Below the pieces are notes generated by a model, which worked only from the letters and a program-made list of their open reading frames with translations, did no database searches and was not told the DNA's origin. The position numbers and the translations under genes were made by a program. This document shows, piece after piece, positions 18,795 to 27,619 of a stretch of DNA of 64,000 nucleotides (the stretch's first letter is position 1; each line of letters begins with the position of its first letter). The stretch covers positions 1-64,000 of the forward strand of contig PKXQ01000156.1 in the NCBI GenBank assembly GCA_003132405.1, in the 5' to 3' direction. The stretch is from Acidobacteriaceae bacterium. GTDB taxonomy: Bacteria > Acidobacteriota > Terriglobia > Terriglobales > Acidobacteriaceae.

Positions 18795-18860
18795 GGCTTC
18801 CACCTACAGGCAGTATGCCATTTGTTCTACGTGATGTCAAGGGATAATTACCTTTGCATA

Positions 18861-19039
18861 TAAGTTCTTTAAATCCAAAGATCTGGAAGGAATTTCGCGC
18901 TATAACCATGATTCTAAAGACCGAGTGTAAAAAAAAATTTCGGTCAAACTCGAAAACTACCGGACTCTGGCCCCGCGTCAGAGCCAAGGCTGACCTTGAG
19001 ACTCCGAAATCTTGAAACTCTGAAACCTTGAAACCTTCC
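18861..19039. other. intergenic region after the IS, with a half copy of the TTGAAAC repeat
   Basis: No gene seen. From 18992 to 19035 are four degenerate copies of CTTGAAACTCTGAAAC, the same unit that forms the hairpin at 21315-21404. The S9 peptidase gene is therefore bracketed by one repeat type. Confidence 0.5.
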
Positions 19040-21277
19040 TCACTTAGTCCAACGATCAACCCAGTCGTTAACCGTCTTATACCAAAGCTGAGAATCTTGC
19101 GGCTTAAGCACCCAGTGCCCTTCATCCGGAAAGTAAAGCATCTTCGAAGGTACGCCCATTGTTTGCAAAGTAGCAAACAGTTGAAGCCCTTCGCTGACAT
19201 CAAGCCGGTAGTCGAGCTGCCCATGAATCACCAGCGTAGGCGTCTTGAATTTCAAAGCCGAATTCCGCGGAGACCACTTCTCATACATCTCCGGATTCGT
19301 ATAAGGAGTGCCCTTGAACTCCCAGTTATTGAACCAGAGTTCCTCGGTAGTCCCCCAGGCAGAAACAGTATTAAACATGCCATCATGCGACACGATGCAC
19401 TTGAAACGGTCGGAATGCCCAAGCACCCAGTTCGCCATGTATCCGCCATAACTCGCGCCCAGAGCGCACTCCCGGCCACTGTCAATAAACGGATAAGTCT
19501 TCTCCGCGTAATCCAGCCCCTTCATCAAATCTTCAAACGGAGCGCCGCCCCAGTCGCCATTGATCTCATCAATAAACTTCTGCCCATATCCCGGCGACCC
19601 ATGAAAATTAATCATGACCACGACGTATCCGCTAGCCGCAAAAAGCTCAGCATTCCAGCGATAGCTCCAGAGGTCGCCCATCGGAACTTCAGGTCCGCCA
19701 TGAATGATGAACTTCAGCGGATATTTCTTGTTCGGGTCGAAGTTCGGCGGCTTTACGAGAAATCCGTGGACTCTCTCTGCGAATGCTCCGGGAAACCAGA
19801 AAGGTTCGATCGGTGCCATGGCAGCTTGGGATAGGACCGCATCGTTAAGATGAGTCAGCGAAGATGCCTTGGGCAATGCGCAATCCGGCGTCTCATACGA
19901 CGGCGGGAAGCCGGGTGGAGAGAACGCGTCAACCGTGCAATTCTTATTGTTCACCAGCGAAACGCCCGACATGAAGATGTTTGTGGGACTGGCGATCGAC
20001 ATATGCGTATACAAAATCGTGCGTCCGCCATCAATGACCGAAATGTCGTCATCGTATCCACCGCCGGCAATTTCTTTGATCGCATTTGCACCGTCCAATG
20101 CGATTTTGTAGATCGGCGACTGGCCAGCGTTTGCGGAGCTGAAATAAATCATTTTCGAGCCTGGATCCCAAGCGATCGCATCCACCCAGCGATCAAAATT
20201 TGGAGTTAGGTCTTTCTTCCTTCCCGTCTTCCGGTCGTACAACATCAGCCGAAACCGGTCGCTCTCGTATCCCGGACGCTGCTGGGCGCGATACGCGATG
20301 TACTTGCCATCGGGAGAATAGAGCGGAGTCGAGTCGCTGGCGGGATTGTCGGCGGTAATGTTTTTCGCTGCCCCTCCATTCACCGAAACGATCCAAAGAT
20401 CATTGTTAGTAGAAGTGGCCTCAACCTTGTCATGATTCGACGTGTAGCAAATCTCCTGCCCGTCAGGCGAGAAAGCATAATTATCCTGCCCGCCCAGCGA
20501 GAACACAGGAGCGTCGTAGTCGCCAGGTGTGAGGTCGCGATATCGGCTCGGACAACATTGCATGCCCGGCAGGCAGGCAGTGACAACGCACGCGGGACGG
20601 GCTTCATCTTTCTGCCGAAACTCGGTTACGAAGATGTGGGAGCGCTTGCCTTCCTTGTACGCGTTCCAGTGGCGATAGAGAAGGCGATCAAACACGAGCG
20701 CCCTGGTCTTCGAATTCTCGGCTTCCTTAAGTTTCGCGGCGTTGCAGTCCTCGTCGTTGCCCGATCGGGGCGTATTGCACTCGGGATAAACATCCGACGT
20801 GAACAAGATGTTCTTCCCATCAGGCGACCAGATTTCGCCGCTGGCTTCGGTCGCAATCCCAGTCTGCCGCCATTTGTCGCTCACAGTTCCCGCCGCGCCA
20901 TCAAACTCCGCAATCCAAACCTGCGATCCACCTTCTTTATTCGAAATAAAAGCAAACCGCTTCCCATCCGGAGCCCACCGCGGACGATCGCCATCCTGAT
21001 CCGCAATAAGAACGCGCTCGGTTTGGATGGGAGAGTGGCCACTCTCCACGGCCCTATTCAGCGGCACAATCCATATATGTGATGTCTTCTTGTTAGCCGC
21101 CAGATCGACATCGACAGCGGCAAACAGCACCCACTTCCCATCCGGAGAAGGCACCGGCTCCCCCACCCGCTTCAGCTTCATCATGTCTTCAAAAGTAAAA
21201 GGATGCTTGGTCTGAGAAAATGCAGAAAGAGTAAGAAGAGAAAACGACAGAAGAAAAAGAAAAGCAAAGCGGCGCAT
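19040..21277 (-). CDS. S9 family peptidase (acylaminoacyl-/dipeptidyl-peptidase type), exported
   Basis: Exported prolyl-oligopeptidase-family serine peptidase of about 745 residues. Signal peptide RRFAFLFLLSFSLLTLSAFS. A beta-propeller with repeated SPDGK segments (WSPDGKNILF, SPDGQEICY, YSPDGKYIAYR) fills the first two thirds. The alpha/beta-hydrolase domain has GASYGGYMANW (Ser near residue 608), HGQLDYRLDV (Asp near 687) and DEGHW (His near 720). Several Cys pairs in the propeller (CNTPRSGNDEDC, ACLPGMQCC) suggest disulfides, consistent with export. ATG 21277 is preferred because GGAGGG lies just upstream. It probably degrades peptides from biomass outside the cytoplasm. Confidence 0.93.
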   Translation of the reverse strand: MRRFAFLFLLSFSLLTLSAFSQTKHPFTFEDMMKLKRVGEPVPSPDGKWVLFAAVDVDLAANKKTSHIWIVPLNRAVESGHSPIQTERVLIADQDGDRPRWAPDGKRFAFISNKEGGSQVWIAEFDGAAGTVSDKWRQTGIATEASGEIWSPDGKNILFTSDVYPECNTPRSGNDEDCNAAKLKEAENSKTRALVFDRLLYRHWNAYKEGKRSHIFVTEFRQKDEARPACVVTACLPGMQCCPSRYRDLTPGDYDAPVFSLGGQDNYAFSPDGQEICYTSNHDKVEATSTNNDLWIVSVNGGAAKNITADNPASDSTPLYSPDGKYIAYRAQQRPGYESDRFRLMLYDRKTGRKKDLTPNFDRWVDAIAWDPGSKMIYFSSANAGQSPIYKIALDGANAIKEIAGGGYDDDISVIDGGRTILYTHMSIASPTNIFMSGVSLVNNKNCTVDAFSPPGFPPSYETPDCALPKASSLTHLNDAVLSQAAMAPIEPFWFPGAFAERVHGFLVKPPNFDPNKKYPLKFIIHGGPEVPMGDLWSYRWNAELFAASGYVVVMINFHGSPGYGQKFIDEINGDWGGAPFEDLMKGLDYAEKTYPFIDSGRECALGASYGGYMANWVLGHSDRFKCIVSHDGMFNTVSAWGTTEELWFNNWEFKGTPYTNPEMYEKWSPRNSALKFKTPTLVIHGQLDYRLDVSEGLQLFATLQTMGVPSKMLYFPDEGHWVLKPQDSQLWYKTVNDWVDRWTK

Positions 21278-21314
21278 GCGTCCCTCCGGCAAACAGAAGA
21301 GTGTAGCAAAGAGC

Positions 21315-21404
21315 CAGGTTTCAATGTTTCAAGGTTTCAGAGTTTCAAGGCAGGCTAAAAGGTCGCGGCCTTTGAAACCTTGAAACTCTGAAACCTTGAA
21401 ACCT
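21315..21404. repeat. long palindromic repeat of TTTCAAGG/CCTTGAAA units
   Basis: Left arm CAGGTTTCAATGTTTCAAGG and onward pairs with right arm CTTGAAACTCTGAAACCTTG and onward, about 35 bases each, with a roughly 20-base loop. It lies between the TPR and S9 genes. Partial copy at 18992-19035. Confidence 0.8.
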
Positions 21405-21407
21405 GCC

Positions 21408-21716
21408 TTACCCCAGCTCTTCCAGCATCGCCGTCATCTCCGACTGCGCATGATTATTCCCTGTCCGCCGCGCGGAAGAAATCCCATCCACCAGCCAGCG
21501 CTTTGCCTCATCGACGCGGCTAGCGGCAGCCAGCGCCTGCGCCGCCATAAAATAGGCGGGTGTATAATCCGGATTCTTTTCAATCAAAGTTTTAAATTCG
21601 GTAAGCGCCTGCTCGATCTGTCCAGCCTTCGAATACTCCATAGCGAGCCCATAGCGCGCAAACGAATCCGCCGGATTCGCCGTCACAATCTCCGTCAACA
21701 TCGCAATACGATCCAT
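21408..21716 (-). CDS. small tetratricopeptide-repeat protein
   Basis: A 102-residue protein with about two TPR units (PADSFARYGLAMEYSKAGQI, PDYTPAYFMAAQALAAAS). No signal peptide. TPR proteins act as binding scaffolds; the partner is unknown. The stop is almost on the palindromic repeat, and the same-strand S9 gene lies beyond it. Confidence 0.82.
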   Translation of the reverse strand: MDRIAMLTEIVTANPADSFARYGLAMEYSKAGQIEQALTEFKTLIEKNPDYTPAYFMAAQALAAASRVDEAKRWLVDGISSARRTGNNHAQSEMTAMLEELG

Positions 21717-21837
21717 AAGATAGGTCTCAGGTATTAGGTCTCAGGTCTAAGCGAAAAGCCAAAAGCGCAAAGCGAACAGCGAGCTGTCTTTCGATTCTAC
21801 ATTCAGATCACAGCATTCCGTCCCATACCGCGCTACA

Positions 21838-22305
21838 ATGTCTGTTCTCCGAGAGACCAACTTGGCCTGCCCATTTTTTGTGCCGCGAGAAATTTTGAAC
21901 GACGGCTCCTGGCCGCATCCGTCGCGTCTCCCCTTGGGGGCAGGATGGACCGGCGCTTGCGCCGCCTCCGGCCAAGAAGTGCTGGCATCCGATCTTCACA
22001 TACAAGATTTTTGCAATTTAGGTTATGCGACCGTATGTCCGCATCTTCCGCAGCATCGCGACTGGGATGCAATCCGCTTCTCCATAGCGCATACCAGCAG
22101 TCGGCAGGTCACGATTTGCTTTGTTTGCGAACTCGCTCATGCTCCCATCGAGCATGGCAAATTAACTTTCGATCTGACGAGCGAGGTTTGGCTCAACTCG
22201 CATTCCGACTCGCGCGTACTAAGGCTAGCAACTGCTTATCTCCGAGCCTATCGCGCGCGAAGGAGTTTCCTCTCGCCTGATAATCAATGCGCCAAAACTC
22301 TATGA
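21838..22305 (+). CDS. conserved cysteine-rich acidobacterial protein, function unknown
   Basis: A 155-residue protein. Motifs ACPFFVPREI, WPHPSRLPLGAGWTGAC, FCNLGYATVCPHLP and FVCELAHAP place five or more Cys with His residues, as in a metal or Fe-S binding site. I recognise the pattern from acidobacterial genomes, always as a hypothetical protein. It is the first gene of a tight run: 6 bases to the thioesterase, then 13 to cydA. That context suggests a link to electron transport or cofactor delivery, but this is inference. Start ATG 21838. Confidence 0.7.
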   Translation: MSVLRETNLACPFFVPREILNDGSWPHPSRLPLGAGWTGACAASGQEVLASDLHIQDFCNLGYATVCPHLPQHRDWDAIRFSIAHTSSRQVTICFVCELAHAPIEHGKLTFDLTSEVWLNSHSDSRVLRLATAYLRAYRARRSFLSPDNQCAKTL

Positions 22306-22311
22306 ACAATT

Positions 22312-22839
22312 ATGAATAACGACGACAAAACATTGCGCCCGCGTCCCGTGCGCGAATCGATCTCGGAGATGGTCGAGATCGTTCTGCCCAACGACGCCAA
22401 TCCGCTGAACGCGCTCCTCGGCGGCCGCCTTATGCACTGGATCGATCTCGCCGGCGCCATGGCCGCTCACCGCCATTCCCGCGCCTACGTGGTCACCGCT
22501 TCCATCGATCATATGGATTTTCTCGTGCCCGTCCGCGTTGGCGATTTCGTGGTGTTGCGCTCGTCGGTCAATCGCGTTTATCACACTTCAATGGAGGTGG
22601 GCGTCAAGGTTTGGGTAGAAAATTATCGATCGCAACAAAACCGTCACGTCAGTTCCGCCTATCTAACGTTTGTCGCCGTCGATGCCGTCGGAAATCGTGT
22701 TCCGGTCCCCCAAGTTATCCCCGAGACCGAAGATGAAAAGCGCCGCTACGAAGGCGCTGCCCGCCGCCGTGAGATCCGCCGAGCCGAGTCGGCGCGCAAG
22801 AAAAGGGTTCCAAGTGAGACGATGCTGACTGACCGATAG
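22312..22839 (+). CDS. acyl-CoA thioesterase, hotdog fold
   Basis: A 175-residue single hotdog-domain thioesterase that hydrolyses acyl-CoA to free acid and CoA. NDANPLNALLGGRLMHWIDL, then ASIDHMDFLVPVRVGDFVVL and HTSMEVGVKVWVE are the family signatures; the Asn-Leu region near residue 25 and the Asp in WIDLAGA match the active site of the YciA/BACH type. The C-terminus is a basic tail. It sits in the operon ahead of cydAB. Confidence 0.9.
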   Translation: MNNDDKTLRPRPVRESISEMVEIVLPNDANPLNALLGGRLMHWIDLAGAMAAHRHSRAYVVTASIDHMDFLVPVRVGDFVVLRSSVNRVYHTSMEVGVKVWVENYRSQQNRHVSSAYLTFVAVDAVGNRVPVPQVIPETEDEKRRYEGAARRREIRRAESARKKRVPSETMLTDR

Positions 22840-22852
22840 CTGAAAGCTGACT

Positions 22853-24223
22853 ATGGATAGCGCACTCTTAATTCACCGCCTGCATTTCGCTTTCACAATA
22901 ACCTTCCACTATCTCTTCCCCGAACTAACCATGGGCCTCGCCTTGTTGATCGTAGTGCTCAAAACAATTGCGTTGCGGCGCAATGATCCTCTCTACAACG
23001 AGGCCGCGCGCTTCTGGGCAAAGATTTTCGGTATCAATTTTGTCTTGGGCGTCGTCACCGGCATTCCGATGGAATTCCAGTTCGGCACCAACTGGTCCCA
23101 CTTCTCGCGCTTCGCCGGCGGTGTCATCGGCCAGACCCTCGCCATGGAAGGCATGTTCGCCTTCTTTCTAGAGTCCGCATTCATAGGATTATTTCTCTTC
23201 GGAGAAAAGAAGCTAAGCCCGCGCGCCCACTGGTGGTCGGCCGTCGGAGTCTTTCTAGGTTCGTGGTTATCAGGCTACTTCATCATAGCTACTGATGCCT
23301 TCATGCAATATCCCGTCGGCTATTACAAGGCTTCCGACGGGAGCTTACAACTGGCCAGCTTCTGGGATTTTGTCCTCAATCCCTGGGCAGGATGGCAGTA
23401 TGCCCATAACATGAGTGGAGCTGCCATCACCGGCGCCTTCATTATGACCTCCGTCGGCGCGTTCTACTTACTTTCGAATAAGTGGACTGCGCACGCCCGA
23501 ATCTTCGTTAAGACAGGTGTCATCGCCGGCTGCATCTTCAGCGTGCTCCAGATTTTTCCCACCGGCGATCGCCAAGGCAAAATGGTAACCGAGCTACAAC
23601 CCGCGACACTAGCGGCGATGGAAGGATTGTTTCACGGCCAGACGCAAGCTCCATTAGTCATCATAGGTCAGCCGAATGACCAGCAAGGTAAGATCGATAA
23701 CCCTCTCCAGGTTCCTGGTATGTTAAGTATGTTGACTTACAAGCGCTGGAGCGCCCACGTCCGCGGGTTAGACGCTTTCCCTAGACAAGACTGGCCGGGT
23801 AACATTCCGTTGCTCTACTACAGTTACCACATCATGGTTGGCCTTGGCACTTTCTTCATCGCCATCATGGCTGTTGCCTTGTTACTGCTCTGGAGCGGCA
23901 AACTTTTTAACGCGCGATGGATGCTGTGGATCTTGATGCTAGCGGCGCCGTTCCCTTACATCGCCAACACTGCCGGCTGGATGACCGCCGAGTTAGGCCG
24001 CCAGCCGTGGCTCGTCTACGGACTAATGCGCACCGAGGACGGCTACTCCACGCTAGTTTCGGCCGGCAACGCCATGTTCACTCTCTTAGGCTTCATGGGA
24101 ATGTACATGGTGCTCGGAATTCTCGGTCTCTTCCTCCTGTGGCGAGAAATTGACCACGGCCCAGCAGTCCCATCCTTATCCAATCTTCAGCTGCCGACCG
24201 ATGCAACAGGAGAGGCGAGGTAA
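22853..24223 (+). CDS. cydA: cytochrome bd ubiquinol oxidase subunit I
   Basis: Membrane subunit of the bd-type terminal oxidase, which passes quinol electrons to oxygen at high affinity without pumping protons. 456 residues with about nine membrane spans. Visible are the N-terminal heme-ligand region (HRLHFAFTITFHYLFPELTM), PMEFQFGTNW, the quinol loop (PTGDRQGKMV onward) and the C-terminal GRQPWLVYG. The quinol loop is short, as in the CIO-like branch lacking the E. coli insertion. Start ATG 22853 follows the thioesterase by 13 bases. Confidence 0.96.
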   Translation: MDSALLIHRLHFAFTITFHYLFPELTMGLALLIVVLKTIALRRNDPLYNEAARFWAKIFGINFVLGVVTGIPMEFQFGTNWSHFSRFAGGVIGQTLAMEGMFAFFLESAFIGLFLFGEKKLSPRAHWWSAVGVFLGSWLSGYFIIATDAFMQYPVGYYKASDGSLQLASFWDFVLNPWAGWQYAHNMSGAAITGAFIMTSVGAFYLLSNKWTAHARIFVKTGVIAGCIFSVLQIFPTGDRQGKMVTELQPATLAAMEGLFHGQTQAPLVIIGQPNDQQGKIDNPLQVPGMLSMLTYKRWSAHVRGLDAFPRQDWPGNIPLLYYSYHIMVGLGTFFIAIMAVALLLLWSGKLFNARWMLWILMLAAPFPYIANTAGWMTAELGRQPWLVYGLMRTEDGYSTLVSAGNAMFTLLGFMGMYMVLGILGLFLLWREIDHGPAVPSLSNLQLPTDATGEAR

Positions 24224-24224
24224 T

Positions 24225-25262
24225 ATGTCGACTCTATGGTTCTGGATTGTCGCCGCCATGATTGCGACTTATGTCGTACTTGACGGATTCGATATCGGCG
24301 CGGGAGCGATTTATCTGTTAGCGGCGAAAACGAACGACGAGCGCCGCCGCGTCCTGCGTGCCATCGGCCCCGTCTGGGATGGCAACGAAGTCTGGTTGCT
24401 CGCCGCCGGCGGCACACTCTACTTCGCATTCCCTAAACTCTATGCCTCGAGCTTCAGCGGATTTTATTTGCCACTCATGATGGTCCTATGGCTGCTCATG
24501 CTGCGCGCCATTGGAATTGAGTTTCGCGCTCACATCGAACACTCCGTCTGGCAGGATTTCTTTGACGTTGTCTTCAGCGTCTCCAGCATTCTGCTCGCTG
24601 TATTTTTCGGCGCGGCTTTAGGTAATGTCGTTCGCGGAGTCCCGCTCGATGCCACCGGCTACTTCTTCGAACCGCTGTGGACGAACTTCAAACTCAACGC
24701 GGACATCGGCGTTCTCGATTGGTACACCGTACTTATAGGAGTAATGGCCCTGGTTACTCTTACCGCGCACGGATCTTACTACGTGGCTCTCAAGACGGAT
24801 GCTGATTTGGGCCGCCGCGCCCGCGGTTTCGCCTTGCTGTGCTGGCCCTTACAATTTTTTCTGACTTTCAGCGCCCTAGTCGCGACTTACTTTATCCGCC
24901 CAACCATCATGGCGAACTATCGCAATCACCCAATCGGGATACTGATTCCAATTGTCGTCGTTGCCTGCCTCGCAGTGATGTTGTGGGCCAATCCCAAAGG
25001 AAAAGAAAAACTGGCATTCATCGCGTCCGGCCTCTATATCGCCTTCATGCTGGTGGGCGCGGCCTTCGCTCTCTATCCAGTGGTTCTGTCCGCTCGTGAG
25101 CACCAATACGATCTCACCATCTACAACAGCGCTGCCGGGAGCCACGGCCTGCGCGTCGGCTTAGTCTGGTGGACGCTGGGCGCAATCCTCGCCGTCGGCT
25201 ACTTCGTTTTCGTCTATTGGAAATTCCGCGGCAAGGTGCAATTGGGAGAAGGGCACTACTGA
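24225..25262 (+). CDS. cydB: cytochrome bd ubiquinol oxidase subunit II
   Basis: Second subunit of the bd oxidase, about 345 residues with eight to nine membrane spans. VVLDGFDIGAGAIYLLAA near the N-terminus and GPVWDGNEVWLLAAGG are the hallmark motifs. ATG 24225 directly follows the cydA stop (24221-24223) and has AGGAGAGGCGAGG upstream; the longer frame from 24150 lies inside cydA and is rejected. No cydX or cydDC is present here. Confidence 0.96.
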   Translation: MSTLWFWIVAAMIATYVVLDGFDIGAGAIYLLAAKTNDERRRVLRAIGPVWDGNEVWLLAAGGTLYFAFPKLYASSFSGFYLPLMMVLWLLMLRAIGIEFRAHIEHSVWQDFFDVVFSVSSILLAVFFGAALGNVVRGVPLDATGYFFEPLWTNFKLNADIGVLDWYTVLIGVMALVTLTAHGSYYVALKTDADLGRRARGFALLCWPLQFFLTFSALVATYFIRPTIMANYRNHPIGILIPIVVVACLAVMLWANPKGKEKLAFIASGLYIAFMLVGAAFALYPVVLSAREHQYDLTIYNSAAGSHGLRVGLVWWTLGAILAVGYFVFVYWKFRGKVQLGEGHY

Positions 25263-25338
25263 AGCACTCAGCAGTCAGCACTCAGCATTCAGGAAAAACC
25301 GGGAATCGCTGAATGCTGATTGCCGAGTGCCGAGTGCT
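25263..25338. repeat. imperfect hairpin of GCACTCA/TGAGTGC units
   Basis: Arms built of AGCACTCAGCAGTCAGCACT and CGAGTGCCGAGTGCT units pair over about 30 bases, just after cydB. Same architecture as hairpins at 1018, 8723 and 36684 but a different unit. It may act in transcript processing between cydB and the Mrp gene. Confidence 0.7.
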
Positions 25339-25360
25339 GTCTTCCCCGTATAATCAAAGC

Positions 25361-26209
25361 ATGAGCGCTCACTCCCATCATCCCGGCCAGCAGCAGCCCA
25401 CCCCGCAACCCCTACCAGGCGTCAACGCCATTATCGCCGTCGGTTCCGGCAAGGGCGGGGTCGGCAAGACGACCCTCTCCGTCAATCTCGCGATCGCCCT
25501 CAGCAAAATGGGCCTCAAAGTCGGATTGCTCGACGGCGACGTCTACGGCCCGAATGTCCCGCTCATGCTCGGCACCAATGAGCAGCCGAAAGTGATGAGC
25601 GAGAATCAGATCGCTCCCATCAATTCGCACGGCCTCAAAGTGATCTCGGTCGGCTTCCTCAATCCCGGCGACAAGCCGCTCATCTGGCGTGGACCCATGC
25701 TCCACTCGATCATGAAACAATTTCTCGGATCGGTGCAGTGGGGCGAACTCGACTACCTCGTCATCGACCTTCCTCCCGGAACCGGTGACGTGGCGCTCTC
25801 GCTCATTCAAACCGTTCCGTTGACCGGCGCGATCATAGTCTCCACGCCCTCTGACGTTGCCTTGCAGGATGCGCGCAAAGCCATCGAAATGTTCCGCCAG
25901 ATGAAAGTCGACATCGTCGGCATGGTCGAAAACATGAGCTACTTCGTCTGCCCGCATTGCCAGCATGAGATCGACATTTTCTCGCGCGGCGGCGCGGAAA
26001 AAACCGCAAAGCAATTCGGCATCTCGTACCTCGGAGCCGTAGAGCTCGATCCTGAGATTCGCAAATCCGGCGACGGCGGCTCTCCCGCCGTGCTTAAGGG
26101 AGAAGACTCGCCCCACGCCAAATCGCTATTCGCCTTCGCCCGCAACGTAGTCTCGCGGGTAGAAGAGCTAAAAGCTACCAGCTCAGAAAGTGTGATTCAG
26201 ATTCAGTAA
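25361..26209 (+). CDS. Mrp/NBP35/ApbC family iron-sulfur carrier ATPase
   Basis: P-loop NTPase of about 282 residues that assembles and transfers Fe-S clusters. AVGSGKGGVGKTTLSVNLA is the deviant Walker A; GLLDGDVYGPNVP follows, and YLVIDLPPGTGD is the switch region. CPHCQHE holds the CxxC that binds a bridging 4Fe-4S cluster in the dimer. A His-rich N-terminus (HSHHPGQQQ) replaces the DUF59 domain. Start ATG 25361 is chosen over 25313, which lies in the hairpin repeat. Placement after cydAB fits redox cofactor supply. Confidence 0.93.
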   Translation: MSAHSHHPGQQQPTPQPLPGVNAIIAVGSGKGGVGKTTLSVNLAIALSKMGLKVGLLDGDVYGPNVPLMLGTNEQPKVMSENQIAPINSHGLKVISVGFLNPGDKPLIWRGPMLHSIMKQFLGSVQWGELDYLVIDLPPGTGDVALSLIQTVPLTGAIIVSTPSDVALQDARKAIEMFRQMKVDIVGMVENMSYFVCPHCQHEIDIFSRGGAEKTAKQFGISYLGAVELDPEIRKSGDGGSPAVLKGEDSPHAKSLFAFARNVVSRVEELKATSSESVIQIQ

Positions 26210-26255
26210 TGTGATTCAGACTCAGTAAGGCGACTCTCGACCTAATAAATCTGGT

Positions 26256-26334
26256 TGTCATCTTGAGCGAAGCGAAAGACCTGTGCATTTGGTCGCTGCT
26301 AGACTCCATAGGTTTTCGCTTCGCTCCGATGACA
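26256..26334. repeat. interspersed repeat family A, full palindromic copy
   Basis: Starts TGTCATCTTGAGCGAAGCGA and closes with TTCGCTTCGCTCCGATGACA, so it can form a long stem of about 26 pairs with a 25-base loop. Located between the convergent Mrp and FAD-oxidoreductase genes. Confidence 0.85.
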
Positions 26335-26338
26335 AACG

Positions 26339-27523
26339 TCATCTGCCCTGAAATCTCTCCAGCCGATACACGGTGTTCGCAGTCCCATCTCTAAGCACGA
26401 GCCGAGCCACCATCTCTCCCACCGCCGGCCCGTGCTTAAAACCATGCCCCGAGCCGCCTCCCACAATCCACACGTTCGCATTGCGCGGATGCCGATCGAT
26501 GATGAAATTGTGGTCGACCGTATTTTCGTACTGGCAAACGCGCGTCTCGATCACCGGCGCGCCTTTCATTCCAGGGAACCGATAGCCCAGATATCGCCGC
26601 GCCGCCGCAAGCCCCTCTTCGCTTACGACCCGCTCGCCTGACGTCGGATTGAACTTCGTCCCGCGCGTGTCATCGGCAAGCTTGAATCCGCGCCCCTGAT
26701 TTCCCGGAATGCCATACATAAAGCGCTCGCCGTGATCGGCCCACACCGGCATGTTTTCTTCGTTGTAGCGTGAGTCGCCCGTCGGCGTGCCAAAGAAAAA
26801 AACTTCCTGCCGCGTCGACACAAAATGTGGCCCGACCGTCCGCGGAAACATCTTCCCCAGCCACGGCCCGCAAGCAAACACGTAGCGATCAGCGACCATG
26901 CGGTCCGTCACGATGTCCGAACTTTCAGAAGTCACCGCACGCTTGGACGCTGGCGCGTCCGCAAGCCGCAACTCTTTCCAATCGCCCGCATCAAGTTCCT
27001 GCGCCGCGACCGCCTCCTGCCGGTATTCTCCGCCCTCAGCCACAAACCGATCGACCACGGCTTGCGTCGACGCACGCGCCAGCAAGTAGCCGCTCTTCGG
27101 CTCGTAGATTCCCCATTCCACATTTTCACAACTAATCTGCGGCCATCGTCGCGCCAGCTCTTTGGCGCCAAGCTCTTCGAAGCCGATTCCAGCATCCTTC
27201 AATAACGGCAGCGATCCTCGCTCGAAGGCGCCATCGCCCTCAAACATCCATAGCACTCCGACCGGAAAAAAGAATTGCCGCTTCCACTCGCCTTCGTGCT
27301 GCTTCCAGAGCTCAAGAGCGCGGGCCGCGAGTTTCGTATAGGGCTGATTGGGCCCGTAAGCGCCTCGCATGATCCGAGTCTCCCCGCCCGAGGATGCCCG
27401 CGAATTCCCCGGCCCCCAGGCATCGACCAGCGTAACCCGCGCCCCGCCACGAAGCAGATAAAGCGCGGCCCATCCCCCAAACGCGCCCGCTCCGACGACA
27501 GCAATGTGAGGTTTGGCGCTCAT
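26339..27523 (-). CDS. FAD-dependent oxidoreductase (sarcosine/amino-acid oxidase type)
   Basis: A 394-residue DAO-family flavoenzyme. The FAD Rossmann motif is VVGAGAFGGWAALYLL at the N-terminus; SSGGETRIMRGAY near residue 45 and CQYENTVDHNFIIDRHP with GGGSGHGFKHGP near the C-terminus match monomeric sarcosine oxidase and N-methyltryptophan oxidase. The Cys in VCQYENT is where that group links FAD covalently. It should oxidise an N-methyl or secondary amine with oxygen; the exact substrate is not readable. Start ATG 27523. Confidence 0.9.
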   Translation of the reverse strand: MSAKPHIAVVGAGAFGGWAALYLLRGGARVTLVDAWGPGNSRASSGGETRIMRGAYGPNQPYTKLAARALELWKQHEGEWKRQFFFPVGVLWMFEGDGAFERGSLPLLKDAGIGFEELGAKELARRWPQISCENVEWGIYEPKSGYLLARASTQAVVDRFVAEGGEYRQEAVAAQELDAGDWKELRLADAPASKRAVTSESSDIVTDRMVADRYVFACGPWLGKMFPRTVGPHFVSTRQEVFFFGTPTGDSRYNEENMPVWADHGERFMYGIPGNQGRGFKLADDTRGTKFNPTSGERVVSEEGLAAARRYLGYRFPGMKGAPVIETRVCQYENTVDHNFIIDRHPRNANVWIVGGGSGHGFKHGPAVGEMVARLVLRDGTANTVYRLERFQGR

Positions 27524-27619
27524 GCACGCGCAGTATATATCGCCGAGGCTTTGTGCTCGCTAGCAGGTGATCTCGATCAATGTTGAGAACAACAAATATC
27601 GTTGATGCAGCCGGAAAAG

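Larger units (their letters stand above)
16879..18852. mobile_element. IS1595-family insertion sequence with passenger gene, 1974 bp
   Basis: The ends are 25-base inverted repeats (16879-16903 and 18828-18852) starting GGTAATTATCCCTTG, with a single mismatch. They are flanked by identical TTTGCATA. Inside are a passenger gene on the plus strand and a complete transposase on the minus strand, convergent, with a hairpin between them. Intact ends, an intact transposase and a perfect duplication point to recent insertion. Confidence 0.93.

Noticed and set aside
8723-25338. Repeated short units considered as CRISPR arrays
   Set aside because: The units are degenerate, 7-11 bases, without regular spacers, and form hairpin arms; no cas genes are present.
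25313-25360. Upstream start for the Mrp ATPase at 25313
   Set aside because: The extra codons lie in the hairpin repeat after cydB and are not conserved in the family.
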